A DNA stretch of 64,000 nt from Oreohelix idahoensis (taxonomy: Eukaryota > Mollusca > Gastropoda > Stylommatophora > Oreohelicidae): contig JAMPIV010014133.1 of NCBI GenBank assembly GCA_024509875.1, positions 62,001 through 126,000 of the forward strand, given 5' to 3'. Positions 1 to 12,230 of the stretch are shown piece by piece. The notes under the pieces were generated by a model. That model worked only from the letters and a program-made list of their open reading frames with translations, was not told where the DNA came from and did no database searches. Position 1 is the first letter of the stretch; each line of letters starts with the position of its first letter. The position numbers and the translations under genes were made by a program.

Positions 1-1713
1 GACAAAGAAACTCTGAAACCACAAAATTACGCCATGTGTTAACACACTGCCTACTTCACCCTGTTTACTAATCATAAAACATAAATTAACAAGACAAGAT
101 CAGATCTCTCTGACCGACCCAGCACCTCTCATCCAGGCTGTCATCAAGTAGCACCAGTTTCCCATTCCTCTATGGCTGCATTGCATCTGAAATATGTTCA
201 TTAGTCTCTTTTTCCATCTAATAAGGTGGGTGATATGTTCCCACTGATCTCCTGAAATAAAGATCTGTCTTCTACATTCTTGGATATGTTTTCCCATATT
301 GTCGCTGGGGACCTAGAATAAATACTCACTTGTCGTAATCATTTTTCATTATATGGCAGTATCAATCACTCAGAATTGTTAAATAAAAAGGTTAATAATT
401 TTTCCCTTACCACAATTCAAAATGAAAACACACAGATACGTTGTACTAGCACAAACTCAGCTGAGCTGCTGGCTATACTATGGCGTCCCACTTGAAATAT
501 TATATATCTTTACTGGGCGTCACAGTTCTAAGCATCAACGATCTGTTGCTGTGGACAGTCTTCAACAAATGGCACTTGCCGGCTAATTTTTGTCAACAAT
601 ATTACTCGTTCGTCCAATCAGAGTACTTCCCCTCTACAGTTTAAATATTTAAACTTAAATGTCAAATTTTAGTCCAGTTTCGGTCTAGTGTGAAATGTAC
701 TTCTGTCGGTCCGTCCGTCCGAACTTGGGTTTTCCCAAAATTACACTTGGTTTTGGACCAAACTACAAAAAAAAACTACACAAATTTTGTCTCACTTACG
801 TATAAGATTTCTATGCTAAGTTATTTTTAGCTTCTACCCTCCTTGTCTGCCCCTTGTCCACATGTAATTTGTTTTTCTGCGTTAGTCACAAGGACGTGTC
901 AAAAGTAACTTTTGTGAGAAGTATGCACAAATAACTGTCTGCTCGTCTGTATTGAACAATACAGTCTTTCGTCAATATCTTCCGTGTTATCTGTCCGTCT
1001 TTGTAATTAAAAGTATATTATTTCTCAGGGAAAGATGGACTATCAAACTAGCTAATTTTTATTCTTCTAAACTTATTATTAAGAAAATACATAATTTTTC
1101 CCATGTTAATCTTGAAATTTGTTTTTACTACTCGTTCACGGCGTTTGCCGCTATATTCAAATTAAAACGACTAATTACCGTAAAACGTCCAAGATACGTC
1201 TGTTTCTGACAAGAGCTAAGGTCGTTTTTCGTGTTCAATTTCTTACATTGTCAACTAGTGGCGTAATTTTTTTCTTTAAAACTACAATTGCGTCTTCTAG
1301 GCTTCAGATTCAAACACGTGTGCAGACCGCATCATTTTTTCCTTTTATCTCCGTTTCTACCCCGTCTAAACGGATAGGCCGTTAGTCTGCATGTTATAAC
1401 TAGTTGGTTTTCAATGACACTAGAAAACGATGGCGTGGGCGAAGAAGTAGCAGCGTATCTTATCCAAATTTTATCCCTACATTTTATTTTAACTGTTATC
1501 TTTATAAAGGGAGGAATTTTAGCGTTGCATCACTGTATTTTCACCACAAAACGTTTTTCCATAACTATTCAATTTATTTTTCAACTGTTAAAACTTAAAG
1601 TGATTATTAAATTTTGTTATGTGTGATGTTACAAATTTAACTTCGATTTAATCCTTTTAAATGTACTACATGTTTGTCTCAGTCAAAGTTACTAAACACA
1701 CATTCTAAACAGA
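1..1713. other. AT-rich region, no gene recognised
   Basis: Reading frames here are short and their translations resemble no family I know. A minus-strand frame at 100-297 begins with ATG after a possible splice acceptor (TTCTAG near 312), so an exon cannot be excluded, but nothing supports one. Homopolymer runs and low-complexity pyrimidine tracts are common. Confidence 0.4.
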
Positions 1714-1714
1714 G

Positions 1715-1803
<89 letters not shown>

Positions 1804-1814
1804 TTATTATTATT
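1714..1814. repeat. (AT)n microsatellite followed by (ATT)n
   Basis: About 85 bases of uninterrupted alternating A and T pass directly into four or five ATT units. Short frames read from it are meaningless. Confidence 0.95.
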
Positions 1815-2120
1815 ACAATTCCACTGATTAACTCAGCAATGGGAGCTTAACGAGCTAGAATAAACTTTCCCTAAATTCTTTATAAAAGTGTCGGCAGATT
1901 TTAGAATTAACGTGCTCAGCGACAGCCAGCATTGTTTTCGCTTATCTGAATATATTATGAAGACTCCCATGTGATAGTAGCTTTACTACTCTTCTATCGA
2001 CATTTCTGCCAAGAGTAATCTTGTGTAAAGATAGACTCCATTGAAGCCTATAATAGATAATTTGAGTTTGGCCACTGTTGGACCACTACTGCAAAGCAGG
2101 GGAGGCAATACCGTCACATT
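1815..2120. other. Unique-looking spacer before the minisatellite
   Basis: No coding signal, tRNA-like box or repeat was recognised in these roughly 300 bases. Confidence 0.35.
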
Positions 2121-3140
2121 TACTCAACAAACTTATATACTCATATACTAAACAAACTTATATACTCAACAAACTTATATACTCAACAAACTTAAATACT
2201 CAACAAACTTATATACTCAACAAACTTAAATACTCAATAAACTTATATACTCAACAAACTTATATACTCAACAAACTTAAATACTCATCAAACTTATATA
2301 CTCAACAAACTTATATACTCAACAAACTTATATACTCAACAAACTTATATACTCAACAAACTTAAATACTCAACAAACTTATACACTCAACAAATTTATA
2401 TACTCAACAAACTCATATACTCAACAAACTTATATACTCAACAAACTTATATACTCAACACACTTAAATACTCAACAAACTTAAATACTCAACAAACTTA
2501 TACACTCAACAAATTTATATACTCAACAAACTTAAATACTCAACAAACTTATATATTCATACGCTCAACAAACTTATTTACTCAACAAACTTATATATTT
2601 ATATACTCAACAAACTTATGTACTCAACAAACTTATATACTCAACAAATGTATATACTCAACAAACTTATATACTTAACAAACGTATTTACTCAACAAAC
2701 TTATATATTCATATGCTCAACAAACTTATATACTCAACAAACTTATATACTCAACAAACTTATATACTCAACAAACTTAAATACTCAATAAACTTATATA
2801 CTCAACAAACGTATATACTCAACAAACTTATATACTCAACAAACTTAAATACTTAACAAACTTATATACTCAACAAACTTATATACTCAACAAACTTAAA
2901 TACTCAACAAACTTATATATTCATATACTCAACAAACTTATATACTCAACAAACTTATATACTCAACAAACTTATATACTCAACAAACTTATATATTCAT
3001 ATACTCAACAAACTTATATACTCAACAAACTTATATACTCAACAAACTTATTTACTCAACAAACTTATATATTCATATACTCAACAAACTTATATACTCA
3101 ACAAACTTATATACTCAACAAACTTATATACTCAACAAAC
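2121..3140. repeat. 17-bp-unit minisatellite, about 60 copies
   Basis: The unit is ACTCAACAAACTTATAT, repeated head to tail for about 1.02 kb. Variants replace TATAT with AAAT or TTT, or insert a short extra block (TATTCAT) that recurs several times, giving a higher-order pattern in the right half. The array starts and ends abruptly in non-repetitive sequence. A 95-residue frame on the plus strand is only the translated repeat. Confidence 0.95.
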
Positions 3141-3560
3141 ATGTGCCGAGTGTTCCTGTCCAGTGCCATCAGCTCATGGTCTGTCCATGCCTTCTTCATG
3201 TCCTGTATGTGTGTCTCCAGTTCTCGTCTCTATGTTTTCTCTTGTGTTCTATTACCTCTCTAACACTTGGGATCCCAGAACACAGCTCTAGGAATGGCCA
3301 ACTTTATTGTCAGTTTTAAATTAGGTTCTTAAGCTTAATAATGTACATTGTATTTAAAGATGATTTAACTACACGAAGGTGTCCAGGTTTGTGGTAATTA
3401 ATATTCACATGATTTTATATCATAAAACCAGTAAAGCAAAAAAGGACTTGCTATACGGATCTACTTTTGTTCTTGTTGTTATTAGATACATGTAAGAAAG
3501 ACACAAGATATAACACACTGCTTATTAATGATAACTAGTGGTCCATCAGTAGAATAAAAA
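3141..3560. other. Spacer without recognised gene
   Basis: Nothing recognisable between the minisatellite and the LINE fragment. A minus-strand frame at 3482-3700 overlaps the antisense of the LINE fragment and is not supported. Confidence 0.35.
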
Positions 3561-3991
3561 GTAAATGTATACATATTCTTCATTATTGTGTGGTGTAAAA
3601 ATATGGACAACGAACAATAAATTAGAGGAAACAATTGAGTCCTTTGAGATGTGGATGTATAGAAGAATGGGGAACATCTCATGGAAAGAGAAGAAAGCAA
3701 ATAATGAGGCCATAGAGAAACCTACGAATGAAAAGGAAATTAATGAAGGGTATCAAAATTAGACAGCTAAAATATGTTTGCCATGTAAAAAGATATAACA
3801 TCTTACTTGAGACCATAATAGAAGGCAGAGATGAAGGCAAACGTGCTAGAAGACAGCGCTCTAAATGGGAAGATAACACTAAGAGCTGGACAGGAAAGAG
3901 TCTATCAGAGCGCATCATCAAGCCAAGAGACAGAAGACGTTGTAGATCCATTGTGGTCGACCGTCGATGTAGAGATGGCAACAGATTATGA
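3561..3991 (+). pseudogene. LINE 3' end fragment (reverse transcriptase C-terminal region)
   Basis: Two overlapping plus-strand frames give the tail of a non-LTR retrotransposon pol protein. The first has a G-V-K-I-W-T-T core followed by FEMWMYRRMGNISW, the usual (L)YG.E.WT...FEMWCYRRM block after the thumb. The second has the basic GKRARRQRSKW segment and ends near DRRCRDGNRL, the usual C-terminal end of this LINE type. A frameshift near 3725 separates the frames, so the copy is dead. The finger, palm and endonuclease domains are absent, so this is a 5'-truncated insertion, the usual outcome of target-primed reverse transcription. Clade uncertain (RTE- or CR1/L2-like). Confidence 0.75.
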
Positions 3992-4165
3992 TAGCAAATT
4001 TATTTTCTGGGTTGTTTTTTCTATCTTTAGTGCATGTGGTAACAATAAAAAGATATCCCCAAACTGTTTTTCTCGTTTACTAGTTACAATTTCAATGGCG
4101 AACGTGGTGAAAAAAAGTCGGGCGAAACTATTATCTGCTTATCTGTTAACATTTTTAACATATAT

Positions 4166-5685
4166 ACTGTTCAAAAAAAGAAACGCAACATTATTGCAGT
4201 GGTAATGGACACCGAATTTTAAACTTGTACCAACATTTTATTTTACGGAATTAATGTTTCAATCTTGGCACGAAGAAACTTTCAGACTTTAACAATGAAA
4301 CGATGTTCATTAAATTTGGGGTTGGACTTTTATTCTTTGCGACTGACGCCTCCGTTTCAGTAAGGTGTATGGCCTCCTCTGGCCTCTATCAGAGAACGAC
4401 ATCTCCTTGACATGCATCCGATTAGCCGTTGGATCTGTTGTTGTGGGATGGCTGCCCACTCTTCCCGCAGTGCAAGAGACAACTGTCGGAGATTGGCTGG
4501 AGCCACGTCTCGCTGGCGGAGTCGTCTGTCGAGTTCATCCCATAAGTGTTCTATGGGGTTCATGTCTGATGACATGGCTGGCCACGGAATCTGTCTGGAC
4601 GTTGTTGTCAGCGAGGAACTGGGTGGTGAGTTGTGCCACATGAGGTCGAGCGTTATCCTGCTGAAAAATTGACCCTCGTGCAGCCAGAAGTGGAAGGACG
4701 TGAGGACGAAGAATTTCAGCGACGTATCGTTGGGCATTCAGGCGTCCTTCAATTTGCACCAGGTCACTTCTTCCCATGAAGTTGATCGCCCCCCACATCA
4801 GTACACCTCCACCACCATGTGGAGGAGCCTCATCAACGCTGTTCTGGGCGTAGCGCTCATGGACTCTGCGGTAAACTCTTCTCCGTCTATCGTGTCGCTG
4901 GAACACAAAAAATGATTCATCACTAAACCAAACCCGTCTCTAGTCATTCCCAACGGTCCATTGACGATGCTGGTTCGCCCACTGCAGTCAGTTCTGGCGA
5001 TGCCGGTCCGTAAGAACAGGACCTCTGTAGGGTCTTCTAGCCCAAAGACCAGAGTCGTGCAGCCGGTTCCTGACCGTTTGATCTTAAATTCGACGAGCTG
5101 CTGACATTGACTGGACTGTGGAGGACGCAGATGCAAGTCGATTCCTGAGGTGACGCAGCCGTATGAAGCGGTCTTCGGCAGGAGTTGTGACTCTGGGTCT
5201 TCCACTGCGCGGCCGGTCTGCCACTGAGCCAGTTTCTTGAAATCGCCTCCAAAGGCGACTAATGGTGCTTCTAACCACATTAAATTGTCTGGCCACTACA
5301 CTTTGTGACTGTCCAGTCTGTAAACGTCCAATGATGATGAGTCGTTGTTCTGTAGTGAGATGAGGCATACTTGCGCATTGAATTTTGAACTGAATTTATT
5401 CGAGGAGTGTCAATCTTTTATAGGCAATCAATAATATGGTCAGAGAGTTTTGTGTTCAGTAAGTTTCACGGGATTCTCATGAACCTGTCACGAGTTATTG
5501 TCAAAAATGTTGTTTTGGCTTTGACCTCTTTCATGACCTCCCGAATCATGAGGAGAGTACAATTCAGGTAACCACGAGAAGTTAATGACCAGGTGGACAC
5601 AGCTGATAGGTTGACTGATGTCCAGTTGGCGAATATCTTTTATAAAAGTAACACCAAAAAAGTTGCGTTTCTTTTTTTGAACAGT
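4166..5685 (-). mobile_element. Tc1-like DNA transposon, complete with terminal inverted repeats
   Basis: The 24 bases at 4166-4189 (starting ACTGTTCAAA) are repeated exactly, inverted, at 5662-5685. Both outer flanks read TATAT, consistent with insertion at a TA-rich target of the IS630-Tc1-mariner superfamily, although the exact TA duplication cannot be fixed in that flank. The 1.52 kb length is normal for Tc1 elements. The single transposase gene lies on the minus strand and is broken, so this copy cannot move by itself. Perfect terminal repeats together with only a few coding lesions suggest moderate age. Confidence 0.93.
4357..5368 (-). pseudogene. Tc1-family DD34E transposase, inactivated
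   Basis: The frame starts at ATG 5366-5368. The N-terminus carries a helix-turn-helix (VVARQFNVVRSTISRLWRRF) and a GRPR hook-like motif (SGRPRVTT), typical of Tc1 paired-type DNA-binding domains. The catalytic domain shows VWFSDES, IFQQDNARPH and NPIEHLWDELDRRL, which supply D, D and E in the expected order. In-frame stops fall at 5084-5086 (TAA), 4988-4990 (TGA) and 4940-4942 (TAG), and a frameshift near 4605 moves the last part (from DMNPIEHLWD on) into another frame. Full-length coverage with dispersed point lesions indicates ordinary decay rather than internal deletion. Confidence 0.9.
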
Positions 5686-6784
5686 TATATTAACATTGAT
5701 AACGACTACACAGTTTTTAAGTCAAACAATGAAAGAGTAATTCAAGGGGAAATAATTTAAATATCCTTTAACACAAGTCATTGAATTTAAACGGCAGGAC
5801 GCTTAAAACACTGTTCTACCAGTCAACAAAAATGAGTATAAGCAGACGCGTGGGTCGTCTATAAATACGCAACCGTGTCATAACACTGCAATTATAAATA
5901 TTATCTTCTCCAGCCGTGTTTATAACAACTAACGATCTGGTTTCAAATATGTCTGCCAAGATTTATTTGCACACACTATACTTGCCAGCAGGGGAGGAAA
6001 CCTCAGCTCACAGTCGCTAGAAATTCTGACCTACACCACACCTCTTGCGTCAGGAGTACTGACCTGTTGATATTCATATATCATTTATCATGTTATTACA
6101 TCTATTTACCTATGGATTGCTTTTGGTTTTTTTTTAAAAATATCGGTACAGAAAGTTCTCTATTCTCCAGTCACAGTGATATTTATTTGGTTATCGTTAC
6201 TGGCTAATCTTGTTAGCGTGGAATGTTCGCAAGACACGACGATGCCAACCAGCATTTTAGCATAGGACGGTTATTTATAAAGATAACCACATGTGATCGT
6301 GAGCTATCTAACAGCGATTATTTCAGTGAGCCAATATATAAGAGATTAACTCACCGGTTGTTGCTGTTACGGAACTATCCTACACTCTGTAAATATGTAC
6401 ACTTGGCTTGCAGCCGTACTCAGCTAAATACTCGGCCATAAGAAACTTCGTGTTTTTTCTTTTTTTAAACGAGACAGATATCTTATGTATCACTACATCT
6501 TGTTATAACAGCAAGTACGTTATCTTTTTTTCGCTGACTGGAGTTCATTCCCATATATCAAGTTACTGCTATATTTTTCTAAGAATTACTTGTGTTTATT
6601 TATTAATAGATAGAGTTCGACCACACCCAAACTTTTCTCATTCGTTGAGCCGCGGAGTATTACAAATAACCAACCAGATCTCTCTGTTTTTATCGTGTCA
6701 TCGCAACTTAATTCTTTCCATTTTGTTTCTTTCTTACTTCATCCTAGTGTGTTTTGTTTTCTTTTTCTTCTTATTTGACCTTAG
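5686..6784. other. Intergenic stretch with one copy of a 280-bp dispersed repeat
   Basis: No gene recognised. Bases about 6015-6290 are clearly similar, in the same orientation, to about 18850-19130 (shared blocks include GACCTGTTGATATTCA and GCGTGGAATGTTCGCAAGA). The two copies lie on either side of the split LINE. Frames at 6223-6836 are short and composition-driven. Confidence 0.5.
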
Positions 6785-8838
6785 CCGCCGACCGTCAAAG
6801 CAGTCAGTGGCCATCACGCCTGGTGGCGTCTTGTAGGGCAACAACAAATTGATTCCACTTTGCTTGGTCGGTGGCCATCCTTCGTACAGTGCATCTCAGC
6901 CTTCACAGTCCTCCGCCAAGTTGTTTTTGGCGGGCCTCTCTTTCGTTTTTCTTCAGGGGTCTATGACATAGTTGTTCTTGTGATGGCATCGGGTCTCTTC
7001 TGAGGACATGGCCAACCCAGCTCCAGCGTCTGCCGCTATGATGGTGTGCATGTCCTCTTGCTTGCTCCTAGTAAGCAGATCTTGGTTGATAATGGTATTC
7101 GGCCAAAAGATTCGGTGAATTTTTCTTAGGCATGTTGTGTGAAAAGAGGACAATTTCGACATTTCCTTCTCTGTAACTCTCCAGCATTCCGCACCGTAGA
7201 GAAGCACAGAAAGCACACAGCTGTGATATAATCTTAATTTTGTGCTTGTGCTGTACTGAGAGGGACTTCCAGATTTTGTTTACACTAAAAAATGCCGTTC
7301 TTGCTTTGTTCATTCTGTTGTTGATGCCTTTGCTTGCTCCGCCGTCTGGTGTTACTATGCATCCTAGGTATTTGAAGGTGTCTGTCTGTTCCAGTTGCTG
7401 ATTCCTTACTGATATGGGCTCAGGGTTGCTCACATTGAGCGTCATGACCTCTGACTTCTTTAGATTGATGTTAAAGCCCACCTGCTAGCTATACTTATTA
7501 AGTCTATCCGTTTTTTCCTGGATGTGTTGATGTGAATGTGTTAGTAGTGCAATGTCATCTGCATATTCCAAATCTTCCAATGTAGAAAATGTAGTCCATC
7601 TTATTCCTCTTGGACTGCCCTGTTGCCTGGCGCATCACCCAGTCTATGACTGTTAAAAATAGAGTGGTTGATAAGGGGCAACCCTGTCGTACTCCTGTCT
7701 TCACCTCAAAGGTTAGGTTGCTCTGCCCAACGCTAAATGTAAAGTTGGCATAGCGGCTTTTTATGATTGACACTATGCAGCTTGGAATTTCATAAGCCCT
7801 CGGTATTTTCCATAAACTGTCCCTATGTATACTGTCAAAAGCCTTTTCAAAATCAACGAAATTAATGTACAGCTGTCGTTGCCATTCTGAGCACTGTTCT
7901 ATAATGTTCCTGAGGGTAAATATATGATCTACACATCTTCTGTTCTTTCTAAATTCTGCTTGTTCTTTCCTCAGTTTGTGGTCTACTGCTTTTGAAATTC
8001 TGTATATAATTATCCTGCCTAGTATTTTGCTGGGAACTGAGAGAAGAGTGATTCCTCTCCAATTCTTGCAGTCTGCAATATCTCCCTTCTTGGGCAATTT
8101 GACAATTATTCCTTTGTTCCACTCCGTTGGTGTTGTCCCTGTTTTCCAGACTTGTCCAAATAGTGGTTCTAATAGTTCTGCTGCTAGCTCAGGGTCTGTC
8201 TTAAATAGCTCTGCATTTAAGTTATCATGGCCAGGAGCTTTTCCATTCTTTAACCCTTTGATTGCTGTGATGATTTCTTCTTTTCGTGGAATGTCTGTAT
8301 TAACATCTAGATCGTTTTCAGCCTCAGGAACATTCAATTGTGTCTCTGGTGGTTCCTTGTTCAGAGTTTCTCTGAAATGCTCTGCCCATCTTGTTTCCTG
8401 TTCCTCTGCTGTCATGGTGAGATGTCCTTGCTTATCTCTTACTAATGTAATATTGTTTGCACCTCGTTTTCCACTGATGATTTTAGTTATTTTGTATACT
8501 GTGCTTTGTTCATTTCTCAGTGCTGCTTCTTCTGCCTGTCTTGCAAGTTCGTCTAGGAAATTCCTTTTGTTGGCTCAGGTTTAGCGTTTAACTTCCTTGT
8601 CCAGCTGACTGTACTGTTCGCTATATAGTTGCTTTAACCTGGGGGACTTCGCTTCTGTTTTCTTTATTTTCATTTCCTTTCTCATCGTTATGGTATTTAA
8701 TGTTTCTGGTGTTATCCAGTCTTGCTTCTTCCTTTCCTGGAATCCCAAGCATGATTTGCTGCTTTCCTTATACATTGTTGAAATGGTGTAGAATTTCTGG
8801 TCTATATCATCAGTCAATATCTTTTCCTGACTTTTGAC
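6785..8838 (-). pseudogene. LINE reverse transcriptase half (3' part of split LINE)
   Basis: Read on the minus strand, this gives a linker (LTDDIDQKFY... to 8581), then the reverse transcriptase at 8415-7555. Its motifs include KNGKAPGHDNLNAE, KKGDIADCKNWRGI, NFVDFEKAFDSIHRDSLW (first catalytic Asp) and GVRQGCPLS. After a frameshift near 7600, EYADDIALL (catalytic YADD, about 7550) continues in a second frame into the thumb (FKYLGCIVTPDGG) and the basic C-terminal tail (near 6950-6790). A frameshift lies around 8570 and a TAG near 7484. The endonuclease is missing here. It lies on the same strand at 17287-18640 and ends almost exactly where this piece begins, so the two are one element split by later insertions. 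APE-type LINE, probably RTE-like. Confidence 0.85.
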
Positions 8839-9363
8839 AAATTAATATCGCTTCTTTATATCAGCCGCAAAAGCTTTTCTCGTAAGGGGGTTGATACTGT
8901 ATGGGTTGTTGGTGATTCACTGGTAAAGTAGGAACTAGCCATCACTGATACACCGTCAGTATTAAAGGATAAGAAACTTCCGGGCAACGCCGGGTAAAGT
9001 ATGAACTGGCCATCGCTGTTGATATCCAAGTGAGTTATTGAGTGGTGGAAGAAGATGATAAATGTTATAGTATTATGTGCGCTGATGAAGGACAAATCAG
9101 CATTCTTCGAGCTTACAGGTGGCCGACCAGGTGTGTGGGTGTACAGACATCAGAGAACGCGAATGCATGTATTTCTAAAGTAAGTCCACAATATTCACAC
9201 ACACACACCAACGCACATGTAGGAGTCAGGAAAAGGTTGAAACTCCTAATCGTACTACACTGTTTAATACTCCACAGTCACGAGGACATCACTAAGTACA
9301 TTGTCACAGATACCGTACACAGCAAAATAGGATACATCTCATAAACACCAAATTCGTACAATA
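8839..9363. other. Insert sequence between LINE half and RNase H fragment
   Basis: No family recognised. About 8922-8950 and 8994-9025 form an imperfect direct repeat (GGTAAAGTAGGAACTAGCCA and GGTAAAGTATGAACTGGCCA). A short CA run is at 9200-9210. The stretch may be the 5' part of the LINE that supplies the fragment at 9364, but its translation gives no support. Confidence 0.35.
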
Positions 9364-9750
9364 ATGTCTGTATCGTCAGACTCAACATACAAATGGAATG
9401 TAGAACATCCAGGGCACACACAGAATGATGCTTACTACCAGCTCCACAGAAGAGAACAAGTGGTAATCTTCAGACTCCGCCCTGGCCACAACAGATTGAG
9501 ATACCATCTATTCAACAAGCTAAAGATAGGAACTACCGATCAGTGTAACTGTGGCACTGATAAAATGACTGCTGAACATCTGCTTCAAAGTTGCCCCTTA
9601 TATGTGGTACAGAGAAAGTGCATATGGCCGACGCCAGCTCCTTTCGTGGAAAAGCTTTACGGGGATTCAAATAGCCTCAAACTGACTACTGCTTTCTTTG
9701 AGAACATTCAAGTGGACGTCTGAGAGTGTACGAAGAAGAAGAAGAAGACT
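9364..9750 (+). pseudogene. 3' end of an RNase H-bearing LINE with (GAA)n tail
   Basis: The translation contains HRREQVVIFRLRPGHNRL, then a CNCGTDKMTAEHLLQSCP segment with paired Cys residues and His. This is the region that follows RNase H in I/Nimb- and Jockey-like LINEs. It ends at a TGA at 9721-9723, followed after a few bases by a run of GAA triplets (about 9731-9747), a plausible LINE tail. Reverse transcriptase and RNase H proper are absent, so the copy is 5'-truncated. It lies inside the 8.4 kb insert that splits the minus-strand LINE. Assignment to the I/Nimb clade is tentative. Confidence 0.75.
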
Positions 9751-9886
9751 CAACATAACTCATGGGAGAAAAACACCTTCCCTATAATAATAATCTGTCG
9801 ACCTTCACAAATCTCCCTCATCGGAGATATCAACACATAACGGCCTATAATCCCAGGCCCGAAAAATCTTTAACAATGTACATTCT

Positions 9887-11819
9887 TGTCACAGAGTGCT
9901 CGAAGATTTTGTCTAGATTATGTTAAAATTCCTTACTTTTCTATTCCTTCCCATTTTGTCGGTTTTTCTCTACGGAAATATTTGCACCTGTGTTCGTTTC
10001 TTTAGCTGTTTTTTTCGAGTCCTCATTAATAGCCCTGTCATTCGATCCAAAATTCTATCTTCTACAAAGGCACTTAAAAGTTATTTCTTTAATGATGTCT
10101 ATACGATTTATTAGCTTGGTCGAAACCAGTGGTTCCCAGAGTATTAAATTTCCGTGTTCAGTGGTCAACTGGAGACCGCCCGATAAATCTTCTGTCATGG
10201 CTGAACGAGAAACGGGAAATAATTAACTCTTGGCGTGGGAATCAGGAAATATTTTAACGTCATGCGAACATATGCTGAGTTTTAAGATCACTTGCTGATT
10301 AACCGTCGAAGACAACGCACGCTTATAAGTTATAGAAGAGAAGCCTCAACTTACCTCATACCTACAAGTATATGTGATTGATTGAGTAAACGCTACTAAA
10401 GTTCTATTTCTTAAGCTGTGATAAAGTCCTGAGCGGTAAGCAAACTCTCAGTATTCGCTTAATTAGCTAACTCTAATATCAAGGGATTAGTTAATTGATG
10501 TAAAGTGTGAAATACTTAATATTGTGGTTTTTATTTCTTTACATTAGAATGATAGCGATTTTTCATTTATGTATTTTGAATGTTATTGATGCATTATAAT
10601 GATGTAAGTACTGGCTGATATGAGAAAGTACTACAAGCTAATTGTATTAGGAATGTGATGAAGAAAGCTGTTGTGAACGAGAGAAGAACCATGTTGTTCA
10701 AGGAACGAGTGAATGAAATAGCATTCCTCCAATGCAGTCACGCATGGACGCACACGGCAAGGCGTCTGCTTATAACAAAGGTTGACCTGACTGACCCGAC
10801 CTTATTGTGAGACTACCGCTAGACAGGAATTTGTAAACAAATGGACAGTCGCCTTTAAGGAAAAGACTGACGTTACCGGTTCAGGTAAATATATTATTAG
10901 GCACCATTCTGAGACGAAATGTCCAGAGTGGCTGTAGTCAATATATCTGTAAAACAAACAGAAGATTGATTGCCTGTATTGTCTTCCTCAGCCCAGTTGC
11001 AGAATCCTAGCCAGTTTCTGGATTTTGATTGCTGTCAATTATTGCGAGTAAACCACCTAGTTGCTCTATGCTACAGAGAGAACTAGTGCTTACGTCTCAA
11101 ACCTAGCGGTGATATCACTAGTCAGCAACCCTGTGCAGTCTACAGCTTTAAGCAGTTAACACCTCGTCAGCACCTGAACTTCATAACGCAACTTCACAAC
11201 CAGGTTAACGGAAAGCCTAGTCATCTCTTGGACTGAAGCAGATAAGTCTACTTAAAACCCAGACCAAAATCAGGATTCACTTTTCCACGAAATAGCCGTA
11301 GGAATAAACTTTCGTCAGTGAGGAAAATAGCCTCTTACTTCTTATCTGAACCAAAGACACTGACAGTTCTAAATTTCCTGGTATTTCTTTTTTTCAAAGT
11401 ACATGTCAACATTGATTTTATATTTCTACTGTAATTAAAGTAATTATGTACATTCTGTAACTCACCATCATTCTGAGTTTGACTTAGTAGATTGTATGTT
11501 CTGTTCAGAAAAACATTCTCAACCCTCTTTGTATTACTTGTTACTATTAGTTCATCTTCAAAAAAGATTTGAGTAAGAAAGAGTTAGTCGTCGCCAGAAA
11601 AATACAAGAGTTGGCAGTCTAAAGGTGAGAGAATCACTGACACCAACCTGTGCCCTTCTGTTAACTCTTTCCCTCAACACTAGCTCACCTCTGTGAAAAC
11701 TAGTGTCTAAAGGTCTATGTGTTTTCTACACATCTTCCTTACTATACAAAACTCTTTATGCGACAATTGAATTCTCATTCAATGTCAATGGGAGTGCACC
11801 ATCAAATATATCTGCGACA
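9887..11819 (+). repeat. Element A left (5') LTR
   Basis: It is 1,933 bp, TGTCACAG at the start and GCGACA at the end. Differences from the right copy are small indels and substitutions, for example an extra TCT near 10190 and an extra T near 10528. A candidate polyadenylation signal AATAAA lies at 11303-11308, which would place the R/U5 border a little downstream. Plus-strand frames near 9920-10226 recur in both LTRs and are probably not genes. Confidence 0.95.
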
Positions 11820-11823
11820 AATT

Positions 11824-11841
11824 TGGGGGCTCGTCCGGGAT
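11824..11841 (+). promoter_or_regulatory. Primer binding site, tRNA-Pro type
   Basis: TGGGGGCTCGTCCGGGAT starts four bases after the LTR. It is the same 18-mer used by murine leukaemia-type retroviruses and complements the 3' end of tRNA-Pro. Its perfect preservation and its position fix the transcription direction of element A as plus. Confidence 0.93.
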
Positions 11842-12230
11842 CTTACCTTTGGTGACCTATCTGCAGAATAATTATTGAATCTTTAACTAGTAGTCTATCA
11901 ATACCTTGGAGTAGAATCTGTTGTATATCCCTAGACAACGAGACTTCTTATATTTTCTGAACAGAAATTGTGGAATTACACAGTAGAATAAGGAAAGTGA
12001 AATCTGAATGGTCCTGGAATTAATTAATTATTTATTTAATTAAGTTACTTAGATTAATTAAGCTCATTAAGTTAATTAGTGGCTTAAGATAACTAAGTGT
12101 ACAAGTTGATGATTGTGTGTGAAAGACTGGCTGCAATTGTAATACCTTACTTCAGAAGAAATAAGAGTATACACAGGGTTAAAAATAAATCAATTATACT
12201 TGAGTCTGGCTCAAGTTAATAATATCTTAA

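Noticed and set aside
2078..2365. 95-residue protein with NKLIYSTQQTY repeats
   Set aside because: Translated 17-bp minisatellite; no start context, promoter or homology.
2121..3140. Possible CRISPR array because of regular repeats
   Set aside because: Units abut without unique spacers and the genome is animal.
4798..5280. 160-residue minus-strand frame within the Tc1 element
   Set aside because: An alternative frame of the transposase; the family motifs lie in the frame starting at 5368.
7976..8584. 202-residue plus-strand frame
   Set aside because: Antisense of the LINE reverse transcriptase; low stop density comes from the coding strand opposite.
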